Assembly: GCA_001897035.1 (NCBI GenBank)
Contig: MKRS01000180.1
Span: 1-16,046 of the forward strand
DNA length: 16,046 bases
Source: Bacteroidales bacterium 45-6
GTDB lineage: Bacteria; Bacteroidota; Bacteroidia; Bacteroidales; Dysgonomonadaceae
Direction: 5' to 3'
Numbering within the stretch: position 1 is the first letter of the stretch; each line of letters begins with the position of its first letter. This document shows positions 1 through 7,967 of the stretch, in pieces. The notes beneath the pieces are model-generated. The model was not told the DNA's origin and did not search any database. It worked only from the letters and a program-made list of their open reading frames with translations. A program made the translations under genes and the position numbers.

Positions 1-1
1 C

Positions 2-214
2 GGGCTGCTCTTGTCGTATGGAGCGATCATTTGGTTGCGCGAATGGCTGCTGGATTTTCCAGACGAGGGAAGCATCCCCGCAGGAGCGTTTATTTCGCCA
101 GTTGTGTTTCTCTTTGTGTTTCTCTCCTGCATTGTGCTCAACCTTCTTTCTGCGGGTATTCCGGCCTTGCGCACCCTGCGGATGAATATTGTAGAATCCT
201 TAAAACGTAAATAA
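2..214 (+). CDS. ABC transporter permease (FtsX/MacB type), C-terminal fragment
   Basis: This is the 3' end of a gene that begins before the window; the frame is open from base 2 to a TAA at 212-214. The 70 or so visible residues contain one strong membrane segment (around FISPVVFLFVFLSCIVLNLL), then a short cytoplasmic tail ending NIVESLKRK. That arrangement is typical of the last transmembrane helix and the 'P...ALR..P.E.L+' tail of FtsX-domain permeases. The complete permease starts only 10 bases after its stop, so the two are almost certainly co-transcribed and possibly form a heterodimer. The family role is to couple cytoplasmic ATP hydrolysis to substrate extrusion in MacB-like exporters. 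The substrate cannot be read from this fragment, and the TTG at 11 is not a real start. Confidence 0.8.
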   Translation, partial: GLLLSYGAIIWLREWLLDFPDEGSIPAGAFISPVVFLFVFLSCIVLNLLSAGIPALRTLRMNIVESLKRK

Positions 215-224
215 GATTTGCCTT

Positions 225-1466
225 ATGATAAAGCATATATTGACCATCATCTGGAATGAAAAAAGGATGAATAGCTGGATTGTGATAGAGCTGACATTGA
301 TATTCACCATTCTTTGGTTCTGTAGCGACTATCTCCTTACCATGGGGAAGAAATACTCCGAGCCAAGAGGTTTTGACATTTCGCATACCTACAATGTGAA
401 GTTGGACACGCTTTCCAGCGGGAAAAACCAACAAATCAAGGGGATGACTAAAGATGAAATCTTCGCCCTTATCTTAAAACGCATCAAGGCAAATCCCTCG
501 GTGGAAAATGTCTGTGTATCGGTTTCGGCAACACCTTATACGGGTTCTTTCATGTCCATTGGTTACAAAGTGGATTCGGTTGCCGACAAAAGTATCTGGA
601 CGAAAAGAGTGACGCCTGAATTTTTCGATGTATTCAGAATTCGGTTGGAAAAAGACAAGGGATTTACTCAAATGAAGGGGACAATCACGAACGGCGTATT
701 GCTGGGAAAAGAAAACGAAGAAACGTTTTTGGATATACCGATCGATAAGATAGACTCTATTTCAAACAACAATAAATACAAAATATTGGGCTTTGTGAAT
801 CCTGTGAAACGATCTGAATACAACGATTATTCATCGATTGTATATCAATTACAAAAAGCAGAAGAAATGGGTGATTACAAGGACGTTTCCATTCGCGTGA
901 AGCCCGAAGCTGACAACCCTGATTTTGCGGAAAAATTCGTGAAGGAGATGCGCGAACAACTCAATATATCCCCCTATTTTTTGGTGAAGATAACCTCCTT
1001 AGATAAAAGTCGGGAAAATTACATGGGCTGGATGGGGTTTAGCAACGGACTCAAAAGCACATTCTCAGTCACATCATTTCTTCTGATAAATATTTTCTTG
1101 GGAATCATCGGCACCTTCTGGCTTCGCACGCAATCTCGACGAGGAGAAATTGCCTTGCGAATGGCTTTGGGTTCATCGAAAAAGAAAGTGCGACAAACAT
1201 ATATACTCGAAGCCATTGTCTTGCTCTTCATCGCGAGCATTCTGGGGGTAATTCTTTCAGTAAACATCCTCGCAACGGGAGCTTTAAACAACATCGGATT
1301 GCCGATGGTGGAGGGAGATTCGCTCAAAGACCTCTCGTTGATTCAACTTCTGACAGATTACCTGCTGACTTTCGGGATGTTGACCGTTGTCACCGTGTTG
1401 GCTGTTTGGTATCCATCGCAAAAAGCTTCGAGGGTTCATCCAGCTGTTGTTTTACGCGAGGAATAG
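225..1466 (+). CDS. ABC transporter permease, MacB/FtsX family
   Basis: A 413-residue inner-membrane permease. Residues about 18-40 form the first membrane helix. A large hydrophilic periplasmic part (about 41-275) matches a MacB-type periplasmic core domain. Three further helices follow (around SFLLINIFLGIIGTFW, AIVLLFIASILGVILSV and LLTFGMLTVVTVLAVW), making the usual 4-TM FtsX layout. The stretch RRGEIALRMALGSSKKKVRQ between helices 2 and 3 is the conserved cytoplasmic coupling region of this family. The protein ends P.VVLREE, like other family members. The ATG at 225 lies 10 bases after the preceding permease, and a TolC-family gene follows 81 bases downstream. The context therefore suggests a tripartite exporter with the ATPase and HlyD-like adaptor upstream of the window. 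The substrate is unknown; an antimicrobial or lipid-like compound is only a guess from the family. Confidence 0.88.
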   Translation: MIKHILTIIWNEKRMNSWIVIELTLIFTILWFCSDYLLTMGKKYSEPRGFDISHTYNVKLDTLSSGKNQQIKGMTKDEIFALILKRIKANPSVENVCVSVSATPYTGSFMSIGYKVDSVADKSIWTKRVTPEFFDVFRIRLEKDKGFTQMKGTITNGVLLGKENEETFLDIPIDKIDSISNNNKYKILGFVNPVKRSEYNDYSSIVYQLQKAEEMGDYKDVSIRVKPEADNPDFAEKFVKEMREQLNISPYFLVKITSLDKSRENYMGWMGFSNGLKSTFSVTSFLLINIFLGIIGTFWLRTQSRRGEIALRMALGSSKKKVRQTYILEAIVLLFIASILGVILSVNILATGALNNIGLPMVEGDSLKDLSLIQLLTDYLLTFGMLTVVTVLAVWYPSQKASRVHPAVVLREE

Positions 1467-1547
1467 AAATATCGGGAATAAGACTGGATCACAAAACTTC
1501 CATCTGTAAATTTTGTAATTCTGTCCGCATCAAAAACATTTCAGAAC

Positions 1548-3044
1548 ATGAATACCAAGTTAGTTTTCATTATATTTTCCACCATGAGTAGCGTGGCGGC
1601 GCACCTGCCAGCCCGGCAGGACACCGTGCGCATCACACTCGACGAAGCCATCCACCGAGCGGCAAGCCAATCGGTGGACGCTGTCGTCGCTCGCAACGAG
1701 TATGTCTCTTCTTACTGGGAATACCGGACATACAAGTCTGAACTCTTGCCCGAACTGGCATTCAACGGCACACTCCCCTATTATACCAAATCATACAACA
1801 GCTATCAAAATCCGGATGGCTCGTACAACTATGTAGCCAGTGACTACAGCCAATTGGATGCTACCCTTTCCGCCACACAGAATTTGCCTTGGACGGGAGG
1901 AAAGTTGTCTTTCGAAAGCAGTGCGCAAAAACTTACCCAATATGGAGAAGACAAAGGGACAAAATGGAAAGCCATCCCTTACGCCTTAACCCTTGAGCAA
2001 CCGTTGTTCGGGTTCAACTCGCTCGGTTGGAAAAAGCGCATCGAGCCTGTGAAGAAAAAGGAAGCCGAGCAAAAATTAGTTGCTGCAATAGAAGAAACCT
2101 CCACAACATTAATCTCGCATTATTTCAATCTGCTTTTGGCTAAAGCCAACAAAGAGACTGCAGTACAGAATCTGGAAAACACTCAGAAATTGTATAAGAT
2201 AGCTGAAGCCCGTTTCAAAATAGGACAAGTGTCGGAAAGCGAACTTTTGCAACTGAAAGTGGGCATGCTCAATGCCGAATCGGAATTAGTGAATGCGGAA
2301 GCTGCGCTAAATGCCCGGATGTTCGAATTGCGTTCCTTTCTTGGTTATGAAGACGATGTGGTGGTGGAACCTGTTATTCCTCAATTTGCGACTCAACAGA
2401 TCCCGGTGCTTGCCTACAGCGAAGTTCTCGACTGGGCCACCCAAAACAATGCCTTCACGCAGAACATCCAACGCCGAATGCTCGAAAGTGAACGCGACGT
2501 GAGCAAGGCAAAAGCCGCAAGGTGGAATATTTCGCTGTACGCTTCCGTAGGGCGTGTGGGGCAAGATTCCTCATGGAGAAATGCCTACAATCCGAATTAC
2601 ATGAAGGACAACCAGGTGGTGCAGGTGGGGATTAAAATTCCCATAGTGGATTGGGGAAAGCGAAAAGGGCAAGTAAAAATTGCAGAAGCCAATCGCGAAG
2701 TGGTCAACTCGAAAATGCAAAAAGAACAGCGCGATTTCAACCAGCAGATTTTTCTAACCGTACAAAATTTCAATAATCAACCCAAGCAATTAGCCGTAGC
2801 ACAAGAGACAGACACGATTGCAAGAAAACGTTACCAGACTTGTGTGGAGGCATTTGTGCTTGGAAAAATGGATGTACTGAACCTCAACGATGCACAATCG
2901 GCGAAGGATATTGCTCGGCGCAACTGGATCCAACAACTCTTCAGCCTCTGGTCGTACTATTACCAAATCCGAAGCCTGACACTCTACGATTTTATAGAGA
3001 AAAAGCAATTGGCTGTGAATTATAACGATTTTGTCAAGAATTAA
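1548..3044 (+). CDS. TolC-family outer-membrane efflux protein
   Basis: A 498-residue outer-membrane factor. The N-terminus has a signal peptide (MNTKLVFIIFSTMSSVAA), then a mature start rich in RITLDEAIHRAASQS, the usual 'L.eAi..A...N' opening of TolC/OEP repeats. Two OEP repeats can be seen: about residues 28-260, with a long helical stretch (KKEAEQKLVAAIEETSTTLI...NLENTQKLYKIAEARFKIGQVSESELLQLK), and about 290-480, with the matching element RKRYQTCVEAFVLGKMDVLNLNDAQ. The G(Q/K).....L..L pair is characteristic of the helical barrel. It would provide the outer-membrane exit duct for the permeases encoded just upstream. The ATG at 1548 is favoured because the signal peptide begins there. Length is normal for the family. 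A 150-base spacer with an inverted repeat separates it from the regulator gene. Confidence 0.9.
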   Translation: MNTKLVFIIFSTMSSVAAHLPARQDTVRITLDEAIHRAASQSVDAVVARNEYVSSYWEYRTYKSELLPELAFNGTLPYYTKSYNSYQNPDGSYNYVASDYSQLDATLSATQNLPWTGGKLSFESSAQKLTQYGEDKGTKWKAIPYALTLEQPLFGFNSLGWKKRIEPVKKKEAEQKLVAAIEETSTTLISHYFNLLLAKANKETAVQNLENTQKLYKIAEARFKIGQVSESELLQLKVGMLNAESELVNAEAALNARMFELRSFLGYEDDVVVEPVIPQFATQQIPVLAYSEVLDWATQNNAFTQNIQRRMLESERDVSKAKAARWNISLYASVGRVGQDSSWRNAYNPNYMKDNQVVQVGIKIPIVDWGKRKGQVKIAEANREVVNSKMQKEQRDFNQQIFLTVQNFNNQPKQLAVAQETDTIARKRYQTCVEAFVLGKMDVLNLNDAQSAKDIARRNWIQQLFSLWSYYYQIRSLTLYDFIEKKQLAVNYNDFVKN

Positions 3045-3095
3045 ATTCGGAAAAGCGTATTTTTGCACCGGAGGCAGCTTGATTCGTGTTTTAAA

Positions 3096-3155
3096 GCAAA
3101 GACGCCGTGACGCAACGATTCATTCAAAAACAACTTAGCGTGTTCGTGTCTTAGC
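3096..3155. repeat. imperfect inverted repeat in tolC-regulator spacer
   Basis: Two 22-base arms (3096-3117 and 3134-3155) are complementary at about 14 of 22 positions, separated by 16 bases. The right arm also contains an 8-base direct repeat CTTAGCGT at 3134-3141 and 3150-3157. The sequence style (GCAAAGACGC..GACGCAACG facing CTTAGCG...TCTTAGCG) resembles dispersed intergenic palindromes of Bacteroidota. It could also act as a weak attenuator between tolC and the regulator. The mismatches make a stable hairpin uncertain. Confidence 0.4.
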
Positions 3156-3194
3156 GTTTATCTTTTTCACTTAGAGCGTTACAACAACAATTAT

Positions 3195-4568
3195 ATGACT
3201 GATTTAATCCTGATATGCGACGACGACAAAGCCATCCGTTCCACATTGAGCTTGGTGCTCAAACGTGCCGGATACGACGTGGCTGAAGCAGCGGCTTCAG
3301 CCGAGGCCATTGCCTTTGTCAAAGCAACTGCCCCTGCGCTGATTCTAATGGATATGAACTACACCAGCGGAACCAGCGGCGAAGAGGGATTGACTTTGCT
3401 GTCGCAAGTGAAAATATACCGTCCCGATGTTCCCGTAATCCTCATTACTGCATGGGGATCCATCGAATTGGCCGTGAGAGGAATTCAGCGGGGTGCATTC
3501 GATTTTGTGACCAAACCTTGGAACAACTTGGCCCTGCTGAACTCCATAAAAACAGCCATTCAGTTATCAGAAGGTAAAAACTCAAAAACAGATTTTCCAT
3601 CCAGTACGATTAATTTCTCAAAAATCATCGGTAAATCGCCCTTACTTGAAAATATATTCTCCACCGTTTCCCGCATCGCTCCCACTAACGCCTCAGTTTT
3701 GATTACGGGCGAAAGCGGAACGGGCAAAGAGTTGATAGCGGAAGCCATCCACGAAAATAGTAAACGTGCGGCAGCACCTTTTGTGAAAGTGAATCTCGGA
3801 GGCATTTCGCAAAATCTTTTCGAAAGCGAGATGTTTGGACATAAGAAAGGAGCTTTCACGGATGCCCATTACGACCGCATCGGGCGTTTCGAGTTAGCGG
3901 ACAAAGGGAGCATTTTCTTAGACGAGATTGGTGACCTGGATGCTGTTTCGCAAGTGAAGTTGCTGCGAGTGCTGCAAGACCAAACCTTCGAATCGCTTGG
4001 CGACAGCAGAACCAAGCGGGTGGATGTGCGTGTGATTAGCGCCACCAACAAGAATCTACCGGAGATGATCGGGCGAAACCAGTTTCGGGAAGACCTTTTC
4101 TACCGTATCAACCTGATTTCGGTGCAAATTCCAGCACTTCGTGAACGGCGGGAAGACATCCCTTTGCTTGTCAAGCATTTCTCGGGATTGCAATCGCAAC
4201 TCAATGACGTGCCGAAAGCTGAATTTTCGTCGGAAGCCATCACATTTCTGCAATCACTTCCTTTCCCCGGAAATATTCGGGAACTGAAAAACTTGGTAGA
4301 TCGCACCCTTTTGGTAAGTGGAAAATCGTTGATTACCGATAAGGAATTGAAAGAACAATACATTGACCTCTCGCCCACTGATGGCCGCACAAGCATCCAG
4401 TCTGTCTATCCTCTGGAAGATTTGGAACGGGAAATGATCTTCAAAGCAATGAGGCTGTATGGAGGTAATCTCTCGAAAGTATCTTTGGCACTCGGTTTGA
4501 CTCGGCAGGCATTGTATCGACGCTTGGAAAAGTTTAAGATCGATTTCAACGAAAGGGAAGTGCGATAA
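3195..4568 (+). CDS. sigma-54-dependent response regulator (NtrC family)
   Basis: A 457-residue, three-domain transcription activator. Receiver domain, residues 3-120: acidic pocket DDD at 9-11, phospho-acceptor D53, T84 and K107. The loop after D53 (NYTSGTSGEEG) carries an insert typical of the regulators that sit beside ABC exporters in Bacteroidota. AAA+ domain, about 142-385: Walker A GESGTGKE at 172-179, GAFTDA at 219-224 (the sigma-54 contact loop, normally GAFTGA), Walker B IFLDEIG at 240-246 and the sensor/arginine region FREDLFYRINL at 297-307. C-terminal Fis-type HTH, about 415-450, with NLSKVSLALGLTRQALYRRL. It should activate sigma-54 promoters once phosphorylated by the adjacent kinase. 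Its position after tolC suggests that it controls the exporter operon. No convincing -24/-12 site was found in the visible spacers, so the target promoter may lie upstream of the window. Confidence 0.93.
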   Translation: MTDLILICDDDKAIRSTLSLVLKRAGYDVAEAAASAEAIAFVKATAPALILMDMNYTSGTSGEEGLTLLSQVKIYRPDVPVILITAWGSIELAVRGIQRGAFDFVTKPWNNLALLNSIKTAIQLSEGKNSKTDFPSSTINFSKIIGKSPLLENIFSTVSRIAPTNASVLITGESGTGKELIAEAIHENSKRAAAPFVKVNLGGISQNLFESEMFGHKKGAFTDAHYDRIGRFELADKGSIFLDEIGDLDAVSQVKLLRVLQDQTFESLGDSRTKRVDVRVISATNKNLPEMIGRNQFREDLFYRINLISVQIPALRERREDIPLLVKHFSGLQSQLNDVPKAEFSSEAITFLQSLPFPGNIRELKNLVDRTLLVSGKSLITDKELKEQYIDLSPTDGRTSIQSVYPLEDLEREMIFKAMRLYGGNLSKVSLALGLTRQALYRRLEKFKIDFNEREVR

Positions 4569-4597
4569 TTGGCTGATTTGCCAGTATCCTAATTTTG
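4569..4597 (+). promoter_or_regulatory. candidate sigma-ABfr promoter for the kinase gene
   Basis: TAATTTTG at 4590-4597 fits the Bacteroidota -7 consensus TAnnTTTG exactly. A TTG at 4569-4571 lies 18 bases upstream, close to the expected -33 position. It sits directly after the regulator's stop codon and would start transcription about 15-20 bases before the GTG of the kinase. The spacer is AT-rich, so a chance match is possible. It suggests some kinase expression independent of the upstream gene. Confidence 0.35.
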
Positions 4598-4615
4598 TAA
4601 ATATGTAAATATTTG
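4592..4615. repeat. 8-bp-period AT-rich tract before kinase gene
   Basis: Three imperfect 8-base units can be read: ATTTTGTA, AATATGTA and AATATTTG. They end 4 bases before the GTG start. The tract overlaps the candidate promoter box. Similar 8-base-period tracts occur ahead of recN, the RNA methyltransferase gene and ridA. Confidence 0.4.
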
Positions 4616-4619
4616 AAGC

Positions 4620-5921
4620 GTGAAATCCAAATTTCTGTTCATCATCTTGGTCTGTGTCGTTCTCGGAAGCCTGAGCTTCTGCGGGTTCACCCATTACCAT
4701 AAGAATACGGAATTATTTTTCATCATCGAAGGCCTAACCCTTTTTTCCGCCTTCATCTTCGTCGTGCTCTACCGCAAACTAATCAAACCTTATCAATTGC
4801 TGACCAACAGCATGGAACTAATCAAGGAACAGGATTTTTCCACCCGCCTGCGGCCAATTCCCAATAGTGAAGCCAACAAACTGATCGAGATTTTCAACAA
4901 AATGATGGATCAGCTTCGCAACGAACGGCTGAACGTGCGGGAAAAGAACCATTTCCTGGATTTGCTGATCCAAGCTTCGCCGCAAGGAGTGGTGATGCTT
5001 GATTTTGATAGTCGGATAACGAATATCAATTTGTCGGGACTCCGTTTGCTGGAGATCAAACAGCTTGAATCTGTTCTTGGAAAGAAGTTGGACGAGCTAC
5101 CCAGTGAAGTGTGCAAGCAGATAGCCGGTTTAGAATCCGGCGAGGAAGCCATTTTCCGTGTTGGGGGCATCATACAGTATCGCTGCACAGCCTCTTCCTT
5201 TCTCGACCGAGGCGCTTCGCATCCGTTTATTTTGATTGAAGAACTTACCCATGAATTGCTGGCAACCGAGAAGAAATCGTATGAAAGTGTTATTCGAATG
5301 ATGGCACACGAAGTGAACAATTCGGTGGGAGCGATCAGCTCTACCTTAAGCGTTATTGCCGATATTGCGGAACAAGGCGATGATGAAGAATGGAAAGAAG
5401 TGCTTCCCGCCGTGGCTGCATCCACCGAAAGGTGTGGTGGACTGAGCCGTTTTGTCAGCAATTTGGCTGAAGTGGTGAAGATTCCTGAACCAAACTTGAG
5501 TCGCGTCGATGTGCGTCAGGTGATGGAGGCGGTTATCCGGATCACCTATGCAGAATGCAAAAGACGCAATATCCGCATAGAGTTTTCCCCTTGCGAACAG
5601 CCTTTTTGTGCAAACATAGATGCCATACAATTTGAACAAGTGCTACTCAACATCGTGAAAAATGCCTATGAGGCTATCCAACAAGATGGGGATATTATCG
5701 TTGCTGTATTTACCGAATCGCAAACCGTGGAAATAAGGAACAACGGCCCTGTACTCAGCGATGAAGTGAAACAGAAACTGTTTAGCCCGTTTTTTTCGAC
5801 AAAAAGTAATGGCCAAGGTATTGGACTAATGTTTGTCCGTGAGGTATTGCTCAACCACCGGTGTCATTTCGATTTCTATTCGGAAAAAGAATGGACTGTC
5901 TTTCGATTGAGCTTCCCTTGA
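4620..5921 (+). CDS. sensor histidine kinase, NtrY/NtrB-like
   Basis: A 433-residue membrane kinase and the likely partner of the preceding response regulator, 51 bases upstream. The start is GTG; it is preferred because the first membrane helix (about 4-22, KFLFIILVCVVLGSL) begins at once and no ATG is available before residue 64. The second helix is at about 33-51. Only about 10 residues lie between the helices, so there is almost no periplasmic sensor. A HAMP-like linker (about 52-105) is followed by a PAS-like domain (about 108-205, ASPQGVVMLDFDSRITNINLSG). The HisKA region has phospho-acceptor H230 in MMAHEVNNSVGAISS. The HATPase domain has N347 in the N-box (NIVKNAYEAI), an unusual G1 box NNGPV (373-378), FSPFFSTK (388-395) and GQGIGL (398-403). 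The likely signal is intramembrane or cytoplasmic. The assignment of family is firm, the signal is unknown. Confidence 0.92.
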   Translation: MKSKFLFIILVCVVLGSLSFCGFTHYHKNTELFFIIEGLTLFSAFIFVVLYRKLIKPYQLLTNSMELIKEQDFSTRLRPIPNSEANKLIEIFNKMMDQLRNERLNVREKNHFLDLLIQASPQGVVMLDFDSRITNINLSGLRLLEIKQLESVLGKKLDELPSEVCKQIAGLESGEEAIFRVGGIIQYRCTASSFLDRGASHPFILIEELTHELLATEKKSYESVIRMMAHEVNNSVGAISSTLSVIADIAEQGDDEEWKEVLPAVAASTERCGGLSRFVSNLAEVVKIPEPNLSRVDVRQVMEAVIRITYAECKRRNIRIEFSPCEQPFCANIDAIQFEQVLLNIVKNAYEAIQQDGDIIVAVFTESQTVEIRNNGPVLSDEVKQKLFSPFFSTKSNGQGIGLMFVREVLLNHRCHFDFYSEKEWTVFRLSFP

Positions 5922-6159
5922 AAACCTTTTGTTGCTTATTAGCCAGCCGGAGTGAGCCGTGGTATCCCACCAAGGACATTGATATATTTTTTCTATAATC
6001 AGACCATCGATTTTCCCATTTATCACCTAACTTTACATCGTATAGATAGGATTTGATGGCTTTGGACGCACTTCTAATAATAAAATTGGCTGCAAATTCA
6101 ATCGGTTCAACCTTCGAAAAGGAGTGTTGACCTCGTAGCAGCTAATCCTTGAGCACCTG
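5922..6159. other. non-coding spacer after the kinase gene
   Basis: No credible gene is seen here on either strand. A 66-codon minus-strand frame (5826-6026) overlaps the kinase end and has no recognisable features. There is only a short GTGG/CCAC stem near 5957-5968, with no T-run, so no clear terminator for the kinase gene is visible. A near-match to the -7 box (TAACTTTA, around 6028) is too weak to call. Confidence 0.5.
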
Positions 6160-6199
6160 CAAATTTACAAATCGACACATTCACATATTCACCTATTTT
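6160..6199. repeat. 8-bp-period AT-rich tract upstream of recN
   Basis: Four clear 8-base units and a decayed fifth can be read: CAAATTTA, CAAATCGA, CACATTCA, CATATTCA, CCTATTTT. The tract ends just before the candidate recN promoter box. The period and the CAAATT core match the tract in front of the RNA methyltransferase gene. Confidence 0.5.
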
Positions 6200-6204
6200 T
6201 TGAT

Positions 6205-6212
6205 TACCTTTG
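6205..6212 (+). promoter_or_regulatory. candidate -7 promoter box for recN
   Basis: TACCTTTG matches the Bacteroidota TAnnTTTG consensus exactly and lies 56 bases before the recN start codon, giving a leader of plausible length. No good TTG is seen at the -33 spacing, so the call rests on the -7 element alone. A separate promoter is expected here because the long spacer isolates recN from the kinase gene. Confidence 0.4.
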
Positions 6213-6268
6213 AACAAAATTTGGGACTTATTTTTTATAACAGCCAAAATATCCTCGATTAGCGATTT

Positions 6269-7945
6269 ATGTTGAAGTCATTATACATCAAGAATTACGC
6301 TTTGATAAGCAAACTGGAAGTGGATTTTCACTCCGGATTCTCTGTGATTACGGGGGAAACGGGTGCTGGAAAATCCATCATCTTAGGTGCATTATCCCTG
6401 ATTCTGGGGCAACGGGCCGATTCCAAATCCATCAAAGCAGGAGAAAACAAATGTGTGATTGAAGGATTTTTCGATGTCAGAAATTATGACCTAAAAAGTT
6501 TTTGCGAGAGTCGTGACATTGATTACGATGCACAATCTTTCGTCTTGCGCCGCGAAATCACATCGGAAGGAAAATCGCGCGCCTTCATCAACGACACACC
6601 TGCCACCCTCGCCAACCTCAAGGAACTCGGCGAGAAACTGATCGACATTCATTCGCAGCATAAGAACCTACTACTTGGCGACAACAACTTCCAGCTTGAG
6701 GTGCTGGATCTGCTTTCCGGTTCTGGCGATGTGCTAAAAGAATACCAAACATCTTTCAAAGAATATAAAAAGGCGGAACGTCTGCTTCAGGATTTGCTCG
6801 AAACGGCCCAAAGCAACAAAAACGAAGAGGAATTCATCCGCTTCCAACACGAAGCCTTGGCCGAGGCACTTCTCAAAGATGGCGAACAGGAAGAGTTGGA
6901 GCAGGAACTGGCTTTGTTGACTCATTCGGAGGAAATAAAGTCGGTACTTTTCAAGGCCTACGCCCTTCTTTCGGACAGCGAACAAAGCATTGTCGGCAAC
7001 CTGAAAGAAGCCATGCAATCGATCCAAAGCATATCGGCAATCTACCCCAACGCCTCCGAAATTGCCGGAAGACTCGAATCGGCATACCTCGACATGAAAG
7101 ATCTGAGTCCCGCAATAGAGCGGACGGCCGAAAGCATCGAATTCTCGCCCGAACGGCTGGAGTTTATCACCAGCCGCCTCGACCTGATCTATGGCCTGCA
7201 ACAAAAGCACCGCGTGTCGTCCATCAAAGAGTTGATCGAATTGTTTCATTTCTTTCAGGAAAAATTGAGCAACATCGATTCGCTGGACGAAAAAATAATG
7301 TCGGCTAAAAAACAAGTAGAAGCTACAGAAACGAAAATGCTTGCTTTGGCAAAAACACTTTCGGAAAAACGCTTGAAGTCCAAAAGTAGCATTGAAAAAA
7401 CATTGATCGAAAAAATCGCCTCGCTGGGTATGCCCAATGTCCGGTTCGAATGCGAGATCACCCCTAAGAAATTCCCTGACAGCAGCGGTGGAGACAACCT
7501 CCGATTCCTGTTTTCAGCAAATAAAAACGTGCCTCTCCAACCGGTTTCGGAAGTGGCATCCGGCGGAGAAATTTCTCGCGTAATGCTTTGCATCAAGTCG
7601 TTGATAGCTCACGTCACCAACCTGCCAACCATTATTTTCGACGAAATAGACACCGGCGTTTCGGGCGAAGTAGCCGACAAAATGGGACGCATCATGCAGG
7701 AATTCGGCGACAACAAGCAGGTGATGGCCATCACCCATCTCCCACAGATTGCATCCAAAGGCGATCATCATTATTTCGTCTATAAATCGGACGACGAGCA
7801 GACTTCCAACACCAGCATCAAGCTCCTCACCAAAGAAGAACGCACCCAGGAGTTGGCGCAAATGCTTAGCGGTGCGGACATCACCGAGGCGGCCATGGAG
7901 AATGCAAAAGTGATGCTTCAAACCAACAAGAAATTAGCAGATTAG
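6269..7945 (+). CDS. recN: DNA repair protein RecN
   Basis: A 558-residue SMC-like ATPase, the usual RecN length. Residues 1-160 hold the N-terminal half of the ATPase, with Walker A GETGAGKS at 29-36, and IDIHSQH further on, the typical RecN Q-loop region. A central coiled coil (about 160-390, rich in E, K, L and Q) connects to the C-terminal half, with the ABC signature ASGGEISR at 430-437, Walker B IIFDEIDTG at 455-463 and the switch histidine in AITHLPQIASKGDHH. RecN acts early at DNA double-strand breaks, holding ends or sister chromatids for RecA-dependent recombination. No LexA-type operator was recognised upstream. The gene is followed 22 bases later by the RNA methyltransferase gene and probably shares a transcript with it. 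The last codons of recN overlap an 8-bp repeat tract. Confidence 0.96.
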   Translation: MLKSLYIKNYALISKLEVDFHSGFSVITGETGAGKSIILGALSLILGQRADSKSIKAGENKCVIEGFFDVRNYDLKSFCESRDIDYDAQSFVLRREITSEGKSRAFINDTPATLANLKELGEKLIDIHSQHKNLLLGDNNFQLEVLDLLSGSGDVLKEYQTSFKEYKKAERLLQDLLETAQSNKNEEEFIRFQHEALAEALLKDGEQEELEQELALLTHSEEIKSVLFKAYALLSDSEQSIVGNLKEAMQSIQSISAIYPNASEIAGRLESAYLDMKDLSPAIERTAESIEFSPERLEFITSRLDLIYGLQQKHRVSSIKELIELFHFFQEKLSNIDSLDEKIMSAKKQVEATETKMLALAKTLSEKRLKSKSSIEKTLIEKIASLGMPNVRFECEITPKKFPDSSGGDNLRFLFSANKNVPLQPVSEVASGGEISRVMLCIKSLIAHVTNLPTIIFDEIDTGVSGEVADKMGRIMQEFGDNKQVMAITHLPQIASKGDHHYFVYKSDDEQTSNTSIKLLTKEERTQELAQMLSGADITEAAMENAKVMLQTNKKLAD

Positions 7946-7963
7946 CGAATTAACAAATTCACC
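7930..7963. repeat. 8-bp-period tract across the recN stop codon
   Basis: Four imperfect 8-base units run without gaps: GAAATTAG, CAGATTAG, CGAATTAA, CAAATTCA, then CC. They cover the last recN codons, its TAG and almost the whole spacer to the next start at 7968. This is the clearest of the tracts. Confidence 0.55.
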
Positions 7964-7967
7964 TTAC

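Noticed and set aside
3059..3067. TTGCA as a possible -12 element of a sigma-54 promoter before the regulator gene
   Set aside because: No GG is found at the required 10-base distance upstream, so a -24/-12 pair is absent.
4254..4700. 148-codon minus-strand frame across the regulator-kinase junction
   Set aside because: It overlaps two well-supported genes on the other strand and shows no protein family features.
5826..6026. 66-codon minus-strand frame in the spacer before recN
   Set aside because: About half of it is antisense to the kinase gene, no initiation context or family resemblance is seen, and it stops within the spacer.
6030..6268. CRISPR-like or tRNA features in the pre-recN spacer
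   Set aside because: The 8-base units are too short and degenerate for a CRISPR array, and no cloverleaf or TTCGANNC-type B box could be assembled.
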